From: an uncultured Alphaproteobacteria bacterium
GTDB lineage: Bacteria; Pseudomonadota; Alphaproteobacteria; Micavibrionales; Micavibrionaceae
Direction of reading: 5' to 3'
DNA: 8,096 nt
Assembly (NCBI GenBank): GCA_934538895.1
Contig: CAKTCH010000057.1
Coordinates: 1-8,096, forward strand
Below the pieces are notes generated by a model. That model was given only the letters and a program-made list of their open reading frames with translations, was not told the DNA's origin and did no database searches. The position numbers and the translations under genes were made by a program. Shown piece after piece: positions 1-6,960 of the stretch (position 1 is the stretch's first letter; each line of letters begins with the position of its first letter).

Positions 1-1005
1 GCGCCGCACCGTTTCACCCGCCTGATAACTATTGGTAATCCCGATTTTTATATTCTTGTCGTACATGTCCGGCTCATGGAAGACGGCTTCATTCTCAAGA
101 CCGTCAAAATGCGGGTAGCGATAGGATATAAATATCTCCTCGTCTTCCGTAGTCCTGATGTCCAGACCGGCGGAGCGGTCGAGGCGCATATCGTCTACCC
201 CGGAAAGATGCATGACGCCGATGGGCCTGCGCGGCAGGTAAGGTTCGATGAATTTCCTGTTCGCCGCATCCCATAGCGGCGGCGTGGAACACAGCCAATT
301 GCACCATGCGGGCAAAAACTCCGCCGGAAATTTCTCCAGATAAATCATGATCCCGAGTGTCAGCTGCTCAGCCGTAAAAACCTTGCCCTTCCTGAGCGCC
401 TTGCCGATCAGTTCCTGCCAGCGGCTCCAATGCGGCGCGTCTCCCGTCATGGCAAACACGCCCGCATTGATCGTGGGGAAGGGGAACAGCTTGCGCGCCA
501 TGGCACCGGAAAACGCTTTTCTGGTATTGCTGTAATAAAAGCTGCGCGGGCGCCACGGTATCGGGCCGATCCACCCCAGACGCATGGCCTTGCCATAGGC
601 GCGATCGACCTGCGGCACGATCGAAAGCCCTTTGAGCTGTGCACCGCGTATCAGCAGATCGACGACATCCCAGTCTTGCAGCCACGTATCGGAATCCATC
701 CAGATATAAACGTCATAACCGGGAAACAGCCGGGGGATGAACGGGCGGTTGACGCACGCTTTCAGAAAATCCTTGTCACGGATTTTCCGGGGCGCCAGCG
801 GATAAGGCCAGTCCGGCTTTACGATCATCGTCGCCAGCGGTGTCAGCATCTCGATCTGTTCTTCGCTTAAACCTGCGTCCATGACGCAGATATCCATATC
901 CTGCGCCTCTTTAAAGGAACGGACGGAGTGGATCCATTCCCGCAGCAACGGATAATATTTGCTGTCGGCGGATGATACGAAAGCGATTTTCCCGGCTATG
1001 CTCAT
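1..1005 (-). CDS. GT8-like glycosyltransferase, partial (C-terminus beyond window edge)
   Basis: The reading frame stays open for 335 codons from an ATG at 1005 to the window edge, so the C-terminus is missing. It resembles GT-A fold glycosyltransferases of the GT8 type, which use a nucleotide-sugar donor and a metal held by a DxD motif. The visible signs are: an N-terminal beta strand (KIAFVSSAD, residues 6-14); DAGLSEEQ at 43-50; the DxD motif D104-S-D106 inside YIWMDSDTW; NAGVF at 180-184; EQL at 213-215; and H266-L-S-G, matching the HxxG near the end of GT8 domains. At least 65 more residues follow the HxxG. There is no signal peptide or membrane segment, so it is probably cytoplasmic. 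The start overlaps the cinA stop as ATGA, with no clear ribosome binding site, which suggests translational coupling. Six ATA codons and several AGG/AGA codons make codon use somewhat unlike its neighbours. Acceptor and donor are unknown. The family call is fairly sure, the exact function is not. Confidence 0.75.
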   Translation of the reverse strand, partial: MSIAGKIAFVSSADSKYYPLLREWIHSVRSFKEAQDMDICVMDAGLSEEQIEMLTPLATMIVKPDWPYPLAPRKIRDKDFLKACVNRPFIPRLFPGYDVYIWMDSDTWLQDWDVVDLLIRGAQLKGLSIVPQVDRAYGKAMRLGWIGPIPWRPRSFYYSNTRKAFSGAMARKLFPFPTINAGVFAMTGDAPHWSRWQELIGKALRKGKVFTAEQLTLGIMIYLEKFPAEFLPAWCNWLCSTPPLWDAANRKFIEPYLPRRPIGVMHLSGVDDMRLDRSAGLDIRTTEDEEIFISYRYPHFDGLENEAVFHEPDMYDKNIKIGITNSYQAGETVRR

Positions 1006-1484
1006 GCCATGTTGTCCACGAATTTGACGAGATGCCGGAACGCCGCTTCCACGGTTTGTTTGCGCACATCGTCGCGGTTGCCCTTGAAACGGTGCTCCAC
1101 GACTTCGACGACGCCCGCCTTGTTGCCATAGCCGATATAAACAAGCCCGACGGGTTTATCCGGTGAGCCGCCATCCGGCCCCGCGATCCCCGTGACCGAC
1201 ACCGCCAGTTCGGCGCGGCTGTGCGCGATCGCGCCTTTGACCATGGCCGTCGCCACCTGCGCGCTGACCGCACCATGCTTCGCCAGCATGTCTTTCGGCA
1301 CATCCAGCAATTCCATTTTGGACTCGTTGGAATAGGTAACAAACCCACGCTCGAAAATAGAGGAACAACCCGGACGCCCGGTAAGCGCCGCCGCGATCAG
1401 GCCGCCCGTGCACGACTCCGCCGTCGCCAGCATCAAGCCCAGACCTTTCAGCTTCATGCTCAGGTTTTCAATCAAATCCTGCAT
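1002..1484 (-). CDS. pncC: CinA C-terminal domain protein, nicotinamide-nucleotide amidase PncC
   Basis: This is a stand-alone CinA C-terminal domain of about 160 residues, close to the 165 of E. coli PncC. The family deamidates nicotinamide mononucleotide to nicotinate mononucleotide, recycling NMN in the cytoplasm. Visible motifs are AESCTGGLIAAALTG near the N-terminus, holding the likely catalytic serine (S24 from this start), then FVTYSNESK with the conserved tyrosine and lysine, GAVSAQVATAMVKGA, and VSVTGIAGPDGGSPDKPVGLVYI, the family's glycine-rich signature. I chose the ATG at 1484 because AGGGG lies six bases upstream; the frame also allows a TTG at 1499, five codons earlier. The start lies inside the 3' end of pgpA (17-base overlap) and the stop shares ATGA with the glycosyltransferase. 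The N-terminal MocF-like domain of full-length CinA is absent, so a role in competence is not implied. Confidence 0.93.
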   Translation of the reverse strand: MQDLIENLSMKLKGLGLMLATAESCTGGLIAAALTGRPGCSSIFERGFVTYSNESKMELLDVPKDMLAKHGAVSAQVATAMVKGAIAHSRAELAVSVTGIAGPDGGSPDKPVGLVYIGYGNKAGVVEVVEHRFKGNRDDVRKQTVEAAFRHLVKFVDNMA

Positions 1485-1944
1485 AACGCGCCCCTGCAAT
1501 CATCAATGCGGCAAAAATTCCCGCGATTATATCATCCGCCATCACACCCAGCGCACCGGGCAGTTTCTTATCCGCCCATGAAACCGGCCAGGGCTTAAGG
1601 ATATCGAAGAAACGAAACAGCAGGAAGGCCGCCACCACATAAGGAATACTCAGTCCCGCCGGAATCAACGCTATCCAGACACCGGCGACCTCATCGATGA
1701 CAATCGCGCCGCTGTCATGTTCCCCCGCCTGCTCCTCAAATCGCCCGGCGGCCCAATAGCCTGCCGCGCAGACGGCGATAACAGCCGCTGCCAGCGCCAT
1801 CCAGCCACCCGTGGCATAGATCAGCACGCCGACAGGAAGGCCGCCCAGCGTACCCCATGTTCCGGGCGCAGGCCGCATCAGGCCGCAACCGAACCATGTC
1901 GCCAGCCATATAGCGGGGTCCTTGAAATTCACTGGCAGCCTCAT
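1468..1944 (-). CDS. pgpA: Phosphatidylglycerophosphatase A
   Basis: PgpA is an inner-membrane enzyme that removes phosphate from phosphatidylglycerophosphate to give phosphatidylglycerol. The 158-residue product has the full family pattern: RPAPGTWGTLGGLP at 24-37, HDSGAIVIDEVAG at 76-88, FRFFDILKPWP at 110-120 and GVMADDIIAG at 133-142. The acidic residues in these motifs are those expected for metal binding and catalysis. Hydrophobic stretches lie at about 38-62, 88-109 and 138-153, matching an integral membrane protein. The length is normal for the family. The ATG at 1944 overlaps the ispDF stop as ATGA and has TGGAG eight bases upstream, which supports this start. The 3' end overlaps the start of cinA. 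Nothing appears broken. Confidence 0.95.
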   Translation of the reverse strand: MRLPVNFKDPAIWLATWFGCGLMRPAPGTWGTLGGLPVGVLIYATGGWMALAAAVIAVCAAGYWAAGRFEEQAGEHDSGAIVIDEVAGVWIALIPAGLSIPYVVAAFLLFRFFDILKPWPVSWADKKLPGALGVMADDIIAGIFAALMIAGARYAGFD

Positions 1945-3161
1945 CGCGGAAACTCCACGCTGGCAAGGGCATGAGCCACGATACCTTCCTCGCGTCCGAT
2001 AAAGCCGAGCTTTTCACTGGTGGTCGCCTTCACGCTCACGCGTCCGGCGCTAAGGCCGCACACGGCGGCGATTTTATCCTGCATCGCTTCGCGGTAAGGA
2101 CCGACCTTAGGATGTTCGCATACGACCGTAACATCCAGATTCACGATACGCCCGCCCCTGGCCGCGATCATATCCGCCGCCGCCTTTAAAAACATGCTGC
2201 TATCGGCATTCTTCCATTGCGGATCGGAAGGCGGAAAATGCCGCCCGATATCCCCTGCCGCTATCGTCGCCAGCAAGGCATCCGTCAGCGCGTGCAACGC
2301 CACGTCGCCGTCGGAATGCGCGTCAATCGCGCGGTCATGTGGCACCGCTACGCCGCCCAGCATGATATGCGCGGCGGCTTCATCCTTAAAGGCGTGAACG
2401 TCGTATCCTGTGCCGGTGCGTGTTTCCATCGAAGCCGATCCTAGCATACGGGCAAAGGTCAGGTCATCGGCTGTGGTGATCTTGAAATTCAGCCGCGATC
2501 CCATGACATAACTCACCGGATGACCAAGCGCCGCCACCATTGAACTGTCATCCGTATAGGCCACGGCAGGATCGGCTTTCTCGTGCGCTTCGCAAATCAG
2601 CCCGTAACGAAAAGCCTGCGGCGTCTGAATGGCCCACACGCCATGACGCTCTATGGTATGGCCGTCATGATGGCGCAGCGTATCACTGACGGGCAGGGCG
2701 AGCGTGGCGGCCCCCGTCCGTACGGCCTCAGCCGCCACACGATGGATTTCATCCACCGTCACGAACGGGCGCGCCGCGTCATGGATCAGCACGATATCAT
2801 CGGCTTTCAGGTGATTCAGGGCCTTCAGCCCGTTAAAGACGCTATCACGGCGTGCGGCTCCGCCCGTAACCGGAGCAGACAGACCCGTTATCCCCGCCGT
2901 GGCGGCCTCATCTAATGCCGCATGGTCAGGGTGGATCACCACGGTTAATGTTTTACATGAAGAAAATTTTTTAATTGATTGATTCAAAATAAAATTATCG
3001 TGTATTTTTTGATATTGTTTGGGGATATCCCCTCCCAGACGCGCACCTGTGCCACCCGCGACGATCAGCACGTAATATTCAGGGCTCGTAGATGTTGAAA
3101 TAATTTCCATAGGATTGTAAATTGCGTCCTCGTCCGGAATTTTGGATAGTGCTACATTCAT
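1941..3161 (-). CDS. ispDF: Bifunctional IspD/IspF enzyme of the MEP isoprenoid pathway
   Basis: This fusion carries two MEP-pathway activities: 2-C-methyl-D-erythritol 4-phosphate cytidylyltransferase (IspD) and 2-C-methyl-D-erythritol 2,4-cyclodiphosphate synthase (IspF). Of 406 residues, IspD covers about 28-240: VAGGTGARLGGDIPKQY at 34-50 (CTP-binding loop with R41 and K48), LIHDAARPF at 125-133, LPVSDTLR at 156-163, QTPQAF at 179-184, TDDSS at 203-207 and NFKITTADDL at 225-234. IspF covers about 247-402: TGTGYDVHAF at 249-258 with zinc ligands D254 and H256, HSDGDVALH at 282-290 with H290, GDIGRHFPPSD at 303-313 and EKLGFIGREEGI at 383-394. The start is uncertain. The ATG at 3161 directly follows an in-frame TAA and has no ribosome binding site; the ATG at 3110 (residue 18) would give a more usual IspD N-terminus and 389 residues. 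Codons for about residues 44-70 are strikingly AT-rich. First gene of the minus-strand operon; its stop overlaps pgpA. Confidence 0.95.
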   Translation of the reverse strand: MNVALSKIPDEDAIYNPMEIISTSTSPEYYVLIVAGGTGARLGGDIPKQYQKIHDNFILNQSIKKFSSCKTLTVVIHPDHAALDEAATAGITGLSAPVTGGAARRDSVFNGLKALNHLKADDIVLIHDAARPFVTVDEIHRVAAEAVRTGAATLALPVSDTLRHHDGHTIERHGVWAIQTPQAFRYGLICEAHEKADPAVAYTDDSSMVAALGHPVSYVMGSRLNFKITTADDLTFARMLGSASMETRTGTGYDVHAFKDEAAAHIMLGGVAVPHDRAIDAHSDGDVALHALTDALLATIAAGDIGRHFPPSDPQWKNADSSMFLKAAADMIAARGGRIVNLDVTVVCEHPKVGPYREAMQDKIAAVCGLSAGRVSVKATTSEKLGFIGREEGIVAHALASVEFPR

Positions 3162-3171
3162 TTAAAGTCAA
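3143..3171 (-). promoter_or_regulatory. Possible sigma-70-type promoter for the ispDF operon
   Basis: On the minus strand TTGACT (3171-3166) is followed after 17 bases by TATCCA (3148-3143). The -35 box matches five of six consensus bases, but the -10 box only three. If used, transcription would begin near 3136. That lies inside the upstream ATG at 3161 and would force translation from the ATG at 3110. This is inference from spacing and partial consensus only. Confidence 0.3.
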
Positions 3172-3192
3172 TGCATTAATCAGGAACAGCCC
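3162..3192. promoter_or_regulatory. Short divergent intergenic region between ispDF and ntrY
   Basis: Only 31 bases separate the two outermost start codons, or 82 if ispDF begins at 3110. The segment is AT-rich and contains the 8-base palindrome AATGCATT (3170-3177). Both operons must be controlled from here or from within the neighbouring 5' coding ends. I see no convincing plus-strand -35/-10 pair for ntrY and no recognisable sigma-54 (GG-N10-GC) site. Confidence 0.4.
3182..3185 (+). promoter_or_regulatory. Ribosome binding site supporting the TTG start of ntrY
   Basis: AGGA sits seven bases before the TTG at 3193, a good Shine-Dalgarno spacing. The frame is closed upstream by a TAA at 3163-3165 and holds no ATG before the TTG. 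The next in-frame ATG (3274, codon 28) has no such site, so the TTG is the best-supported start. Confidence 0.6.
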
Positions 3193-5481
3193 TTGAGCAA
3201 ACAAGTACAGTCCAGAGATTTTGGCAGCGCCTTCGGCCATGCCCTGCAAAGACTGTGGCATCCACGCAACAGTATGTGGTCGAACGGCTTTGCGCTCGTT
3301 CTGATCGCGCTGGCGATCGGCTGCGGCATCGTGACCTACATGGCGCTCTCGGAAGTGCCGCCCTTCGGCAACGATACCGGCATGGTAATCTGGCTGCTGA
3401 ACCTCGATCTCATCATCCTGCTGCTGCTGGTCGGCGTGATCGCGCGGCGCATTATCTCTGTCTGGACGGGACACAGAAGGGGCGTCGCCGGATCGAAGAT
3501 TCACATGCGTCTGGCGCTCACCTTCAGCCTGATCGCCGCGCTGCCCGCCGTCATCATGACCGTTTTCTCCGCCGTGTTCCTGTATTACGGCGTGCAGACA
3601 TGGTTCAGCGAACGCATCCGTACGGCGGTCACGGAATCCGAAGCGGTTGCCGAAGCCTACCTGCAGGAACACCATCAGGTCATCCGCGCCGACATCATGG
3701 CCATGGCCAACGACCTCGACCGCCAGGCCCTGCCGCTAAGCACCAACAAGGATGCCTTCAACAACGCCATGAAAACCCAGCTTTTCGTGCGCAACCTCTC
3801 CGAAGCCATGGTCGTGGACGGCACGGGCAGGGTTCTCGCGGAAGCCGGTTTCACTTTTACCCTGTCGTTCGAAGGGCTGCCCCAGTCGGATTTCGACAAG
3901 GCCGATATGGGCGAGATCGTCCTCATTACCGACACGGAAGATGACCGCATCCGTGCGCTGGTGAAGCTGCGCAATTTCTTCGACAGCTATCTGTTCGTAG
4001 GCCGCATGGTCGATTCAACCGTGCTGAGTCACCTCTCGGACACGAAAAAGGCCGTCGCCGCTTATAAGCAACTCGAAAGCCAGTATTCGAACCTGCAAGT
4101 TAAGGTGATGCTGATCTTCGTCGTCGTCGCTCTGGTCCTGCTGCTTTCGGCCATGTGGGGCGGCCTGATTTTCGCCCGTTATCTGGTGGCGCCGATCGCC
4201 GCCCTGACCACCGCCGCCGAACGCATCCGCGCCGGTGACCTGACGGCCCGCGTCGGAAACATCGATCGCGGCGATGAATTCGACGAACTGGGCCGCTCCT
4301 TCAACCGCATGACCAGCCAGTTGGAGGAACAGCGCAACGAACTGATTGCCGCCAACCGCCAGATGGACGAACGCCGCCGCTTCACGGAAGCCGTTCTGGC
4401 CGGGGTTTCCTCCGGCGTCGTGGGGGTCGATAAATCCGGCAGGATCACGATCGCCAACGCGTCCGCTGCCTATATTTTCGAACGCAGCCCGCAGGAACTG
4501 GCGGAAATCCATATTCAGCAAGTCTTACCCGAAGCGGTGGAACTCCTGAAGACCGCGCGCGGCAAACCGGGCAAGATCACGCAGGGCGAAGTTCCCTATA
4601 GCCGCCGCGACGAAACCCGCCGCATGTTGCTGGTCCGTATCGCTATTGAAATGGCCGGGGAAGAAGACAAGGGCGCGATCCTGACCTTCGACGATATTAC
4701 CGAACTGCAATCCGCGCAACGCAAGGCCGCATGGGCCGACGTGGCGCGCCGCATCGCCCATGAGATCAAGAATCCGCTGACGCCGATCCAGCTTTCGGCG
4801 GAGCGCCTGAAACGTAAATACCTGAAACAGATCAGCGAAGACCCGGAAATCTTCTCTCAATGCACCGACACCATCATCCATCATGTGGAAGATATAGGCC
4901 GCATGGTCAATGAATTCTCCGCCTTCGCGCGGATGCCGCTGCCGGTCTTCAGGGAAGAGGATATCCTGAAACACCTGCGCGAAATGGTAACGCTGCGCCA
5001 GCAGGCCCACCCGGAAATGAACATCAACCTGCTCGATATGACAGGTTATAGTACGACGCTGAATACCGAATTCGATCCCCAGCAAATCCGGCAGGCCTTT
5101 ACCAATATCATCCAGAACGCCATCGACTCGGTCCGCGCCAAGATCGAAAGGGATGAAGGGCGGGGCAATATTCTGGTCCTGCTCTCGCGGCGCGGCACCA
5201 ACGAGGAAATCGTCGTTTCCGTGATCGATAACGGCCTTGGCCTGCCCAAAGACGAAACCGCCGGAAAGCTGACCGATCCTTACGTTACCACGCGCGAAAC
5301 CGGCACCGGGTTGGGCCTCGCCATCGTCAAGAAGATTATGGAAGACCATAAAGGCGCCCTGATCCTCGGCCAGACCGACGGCATTAAATCGATGCCCGGC
5401 TGGATCGATTATGGCGGGGCGTGCGTTTCATTGATATTGCCTTTAACGACTCAGACACAAATCAGCAAGGAAGTCGCCTGA
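3193..5481 (+). CDS. ntrY: Membrane sensor histidine kinase NtrY
   Basis: NtrY is the inner-membrane kinase of the NtrY-NtrX two-component system, linked in alphaproteobacteria to nitrogen metabolism, redox and cell-envelope responses. The 762 residues show: three hydrophobic segments at about 32-51, 68-87 and 107-128; an extracytoplasmic sensor region at about 130-300; a fourth segment at about 304-327; a HAMP domain to about 380 (YLVAPIAALTTAAERIRAGD); a PAS domain at about 397-500; and the kinase core. The H-box ARRIAHEIKNPLTPIQLSAE carries the likely phosphoacceptor H523. The ATPase domain has the N-box NIIQNAIDS at 638-646, G1 as DNGLGLP at 679-685, and TGTGLGLAIVKK from 703. The length is normal for NtrY and every kinase motif is intact. 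The start is a TTG with AGGA upstream. One base separates its stop from ntrX. Unlike the common alphaproteobacterial layout, no dusB-ntrB-ntrC precedes it. The signal sensed cannot be read from the sequence. Confidence 0.96.
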   Translation: MSKQVQSRDFGSAFGHALQRLWHPRNSMWSNGFALVLIALAIGCGIVTYMALSEVPPFGNDTGMVIWLLNLDLIILLLLVGVIARRIISVWTGHRRGVAGSKIHMRLALTFSLIAALPAVIMTVFSAVFLYYGVQTWFSERIRTAVTESEAVAEAYLQEHHQVIRADIMAMANDLDRQALPLSTNKDAFNNAMKTQLFVRNLSEAMVVDGTGRVLAEAGFTFTLSFEGLPQSDFDKADMGEIVLITDTEDDRIRALVKLRNFFDSYLFVGRMVDSTVLSHLSDTKKAVAAYKQLESQYSNLQVKVMLIFVVVALVLLLSAMWGGLIFARYLVAPIAALTTAAERIRAGDLTARVGNIDRGDEFDELGRSFNRMTSQLEEQRNELIAANRQMDERRRFTEAVLAGVSSGVVGVDKSGRITIANASAAYIFERSPQELAEIHIQQVLPEAVELLKTARGKPGKITQGEVPYSRRDETRRMLLVRIAIEMAGEEDKGAILTFDDITELQSAQRKAAWADVARRIAHEIKNPLTPIQLSAERLKRKYLKQISEDPEIFSQCTDTIIHHVEDIGRMVNEFSAFARMPLPVFREEDILKHLREMVTLRQQAHPEMNINLLDMTGYSTTLNTEFDPQQIRQAFTNIIQNAIDSVRAKIERDEGRGNILVLLSRRGTNEEIVVSVIDNGLGLPKDETAGKLTDPYVTTRETGTGLGLAIVKKIMEDHKGALILGQTDGIKSMPGWIDYGGACVSLILPLTTQTQISKEVA
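5467..5472 (+). promoter_or_regulatory. Ribosome binding site of ntrX within the end of ntrY
   Basis: AAGGAA lies ten bases before the ntrX ATG and inside the last codons of ntrY. Together with the one-base gap between the genes it points to coupled translation of the kinase and its regulator. Confidence 0.55.
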
Positions 5482-5482
5482 C

Positions 5483-6937
5483 ATGGCCAAAAAGCCCGCA
5501 GACATTCTGATCGTCGACGACGAAGCCGACATCCGCACGATGATACAGGGTATCCTCGAAGACGAAGGCTACACCCTGCGGCAGGCCGGTAACTCCAAGC
5601 ACGCCTACGAAAAGATTTCCGAACGCGTGCCCGACCTGATTATTCAGGATATCTGGCTGCAATACAGCGAACATGACGGCCTGAAAATCCTTGAAACCGT
5701 GAAAGGGCAGCACCCGCTGCTGCCCGTCATCATGATCAGCGGCCACGGCACGATCGAAACCGCCGTTACCGCCATCCGCCATGGCGCTTACGATTTTATC
5801 GAGAAACCCTTCAAGACTGATCGCCTGATCCTGATGGTCGAGCGCGCGCTGGAATCCGCCCGCCTGAAGCGCGAGAACGAAAAGCTGCGCGAAAAAGCGG
5901 AAGGTCCGTCTGATCTGGTTGGCACCTCGACTCTCATTTCGAACCTGCGCGCCAGCATCAACCGCGTGGCGCAAACCAGCAGCCGCGTGCTTCTAACAGG
6001 TGAGCCGGGCACCGGTAAAGACGTTGCCGCCCGCATGATTCATAAACTATCGATACGCGCTAACGGCCCCTTCATGGCGCTCAATTGCGCCACCATGCGC
6101 CCCGAGCGGCTGGAAATGGAATTATTCGGCAATGAAGAAGGCGTCATGGGCGAAAGTGCCCGCGCCGGCGTGCTTGAACAGGCGCACACAGGCACATTGT
6201 TCCTCGACGAAGTGGCCGACATGCCGCTGGAAACCCAGGGCAAGATCGTACGCGTATTGCAGGAGCAAAAATTCCAGCGCCTCGGCGGCAAAGAGCCGAT
6301 CGAGGCGGATGTGCGCATTCTGGCATCCACCAATCGTAACCTTGAGGAATCAATCAAGAACGGCAGCTTCCGCCAAGACCTGTACTACCGCCTCAACGTC
6401 GTTCCGATTGAAATGCCCGCCCTGCGCCAGCACCCGGAAGACATTCCCGCGATCGCCGATTATTTTGCCCAGGCCTATTCACGTCAGTCCGGCCTGCCAG
6501 TCATGACTTTCTCACAAGGGGCGCAGGCCGCCCTGCAAGCCTGCAACTGGCCGGGCAATGTGCGCCAGCTGCGTAACGTCGTCGAGCGCATTATGATTAT
6601 GGCTAGCGGCAATGCGGAAGGCATGATTCAGGTGGAGCATCTGCCGCCGGAAGTCGTCAGCGTAAAAGTTTCCAGCCATCCGGAAGGAGGCGCAGCCGAG
6701 TCGGGCTCTGACTTCATGTCCGTGCCGCTACGTGAAGCCCGTGAGATCTTTGAAAAGGAATATCTGGGTTCTCAACTGCGCCGCTTCGGCGGGAACATCT
6801 CCAAAACCGCGCAATTCGTCGGCATGGAACGCGCCGCCCTTCACCGCAAGTTAAAACAGCTTGGCATTTCGGCGGGAGCCAAGCAAAATGAAGGCGATAC
6901 AGGCAGCGATGACGAAACGTTGCGCCATATCGCCTGA
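5483..6937 (+). CDS. ntrX: Response regulator NtrX (receiver, AAA+ and Fis-type DNA-binding domains)
   Basis: NtrX is the cytoplasmic partner of NtrY and a DNA-binding regulator of NtrC-like architecture; 484 residues. The receiver domain (about 7-125) has the acidic pair D12-D13, phosphoacceptor D56 in IIQDIWLQ, S86 in MISGHG and K108 in EKPFK. The AAA+ domain (about 145-385) has Walker A GEPGTGKD at 173-180 and Walker B LFLDE ending at D242-E243, plus arginine-finger-region sequences such as FRQDLYYRLNV. The sigma-54 contact motif GAFTGA is absent: ELFGNEEGVMGESARAG occupies that place and is about two residues shorter than in NtrC. It is therefore unlikely to activate sigma-54 promoters in the classical way, as noted for other NtrX proteins. 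The C-terminal helix-turn-helix of Fis type (GGNISKTAQFVGMERAALHR) ends about 22 residues before the stop, leaving a short polar tail. The ATG follows ntrY by one base and has AAGGAA upstream. trkA follows after 23 bases. Confidence 0.95.
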   Translation: MAKKPADILIVDDEADIRTMIQGILEDEGYTLRQAGNSKHAYEKISERVPDLIIQDIWLQYSEHDGLKILETVKGQHPLLPVIMISGHGTIETAVTAIRHGAYDFIEKPFKTDRLILMVERALESARLKRENEKLREKAEGPSDLVGTSTLISNLRASINRVAQTSSRVLLTGEPGTGKDVAARMIHKLSIRANGPFMALNCATMRPERLEMELFGNEEGVMGESARAGVLEQAHTGTLFLDEVADMPLETQGKIVRVLQEQKFQRLGGKEPIEADVRILASTNRNLEESIKNGSFRQDLYYRLNVVPIEMPALRQHPEDIPAIADYFAQAYSRQSGLPVMTFSQGAQAALQACNWPGNVRQLRNVVERIMIMASGNAEGMIQVEHLPPEVVSVKVSSHPEGGAAESGSDFMSVPLREAREIFEKEYLGSQLRRFGGNISKTAQFVGMERAALHRKLKQLGISAGAKQNEGDTGSDDETLRHIA

Positions 6938-6960
6938 AACATCCACCTACGGGAAATATC

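Noticed and set aside
430..870. Plus-strand open frame of 146 codons opposite the glycosyltransferase
   Set aside because: The minus strand here carries clear glycosyltransferase motifs in an unbroken frame; the plus-strand product is a basic, compositionally biased shadow.
3079..3675. Minus-strand open frame of 198 codons spanning the ispDF and ntrY 5' ends
   Set aside because: It overlaps two well-supported genes and the intergenic region in another frame, has a highly charged low-complexity product, and lacks any family motif.
4525..5349. Minus-strand open frame of 274 codons opposite the kinase core of ntrY
   Set aside because: It is the antisense shadow of a strongly conserved gene in GC-rich DNA. 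Its product shows no recognisable domain and is rich in Asp, His and Gly as expected of such shadows.
5462..5974. Minus-strand open frame of 170 codons opposite the ntrX receiver domain
   Set aside because: It lies wholly across the ntrY/ntrX junction and the receiver domain, whose motifs are all intact on the plus strand.
6938..6960. Possible terminator between ntrX and trkA
   Set aside because: The 23-base gap has no inverted repeat and no T-run, so read-through into trkA is more likely.
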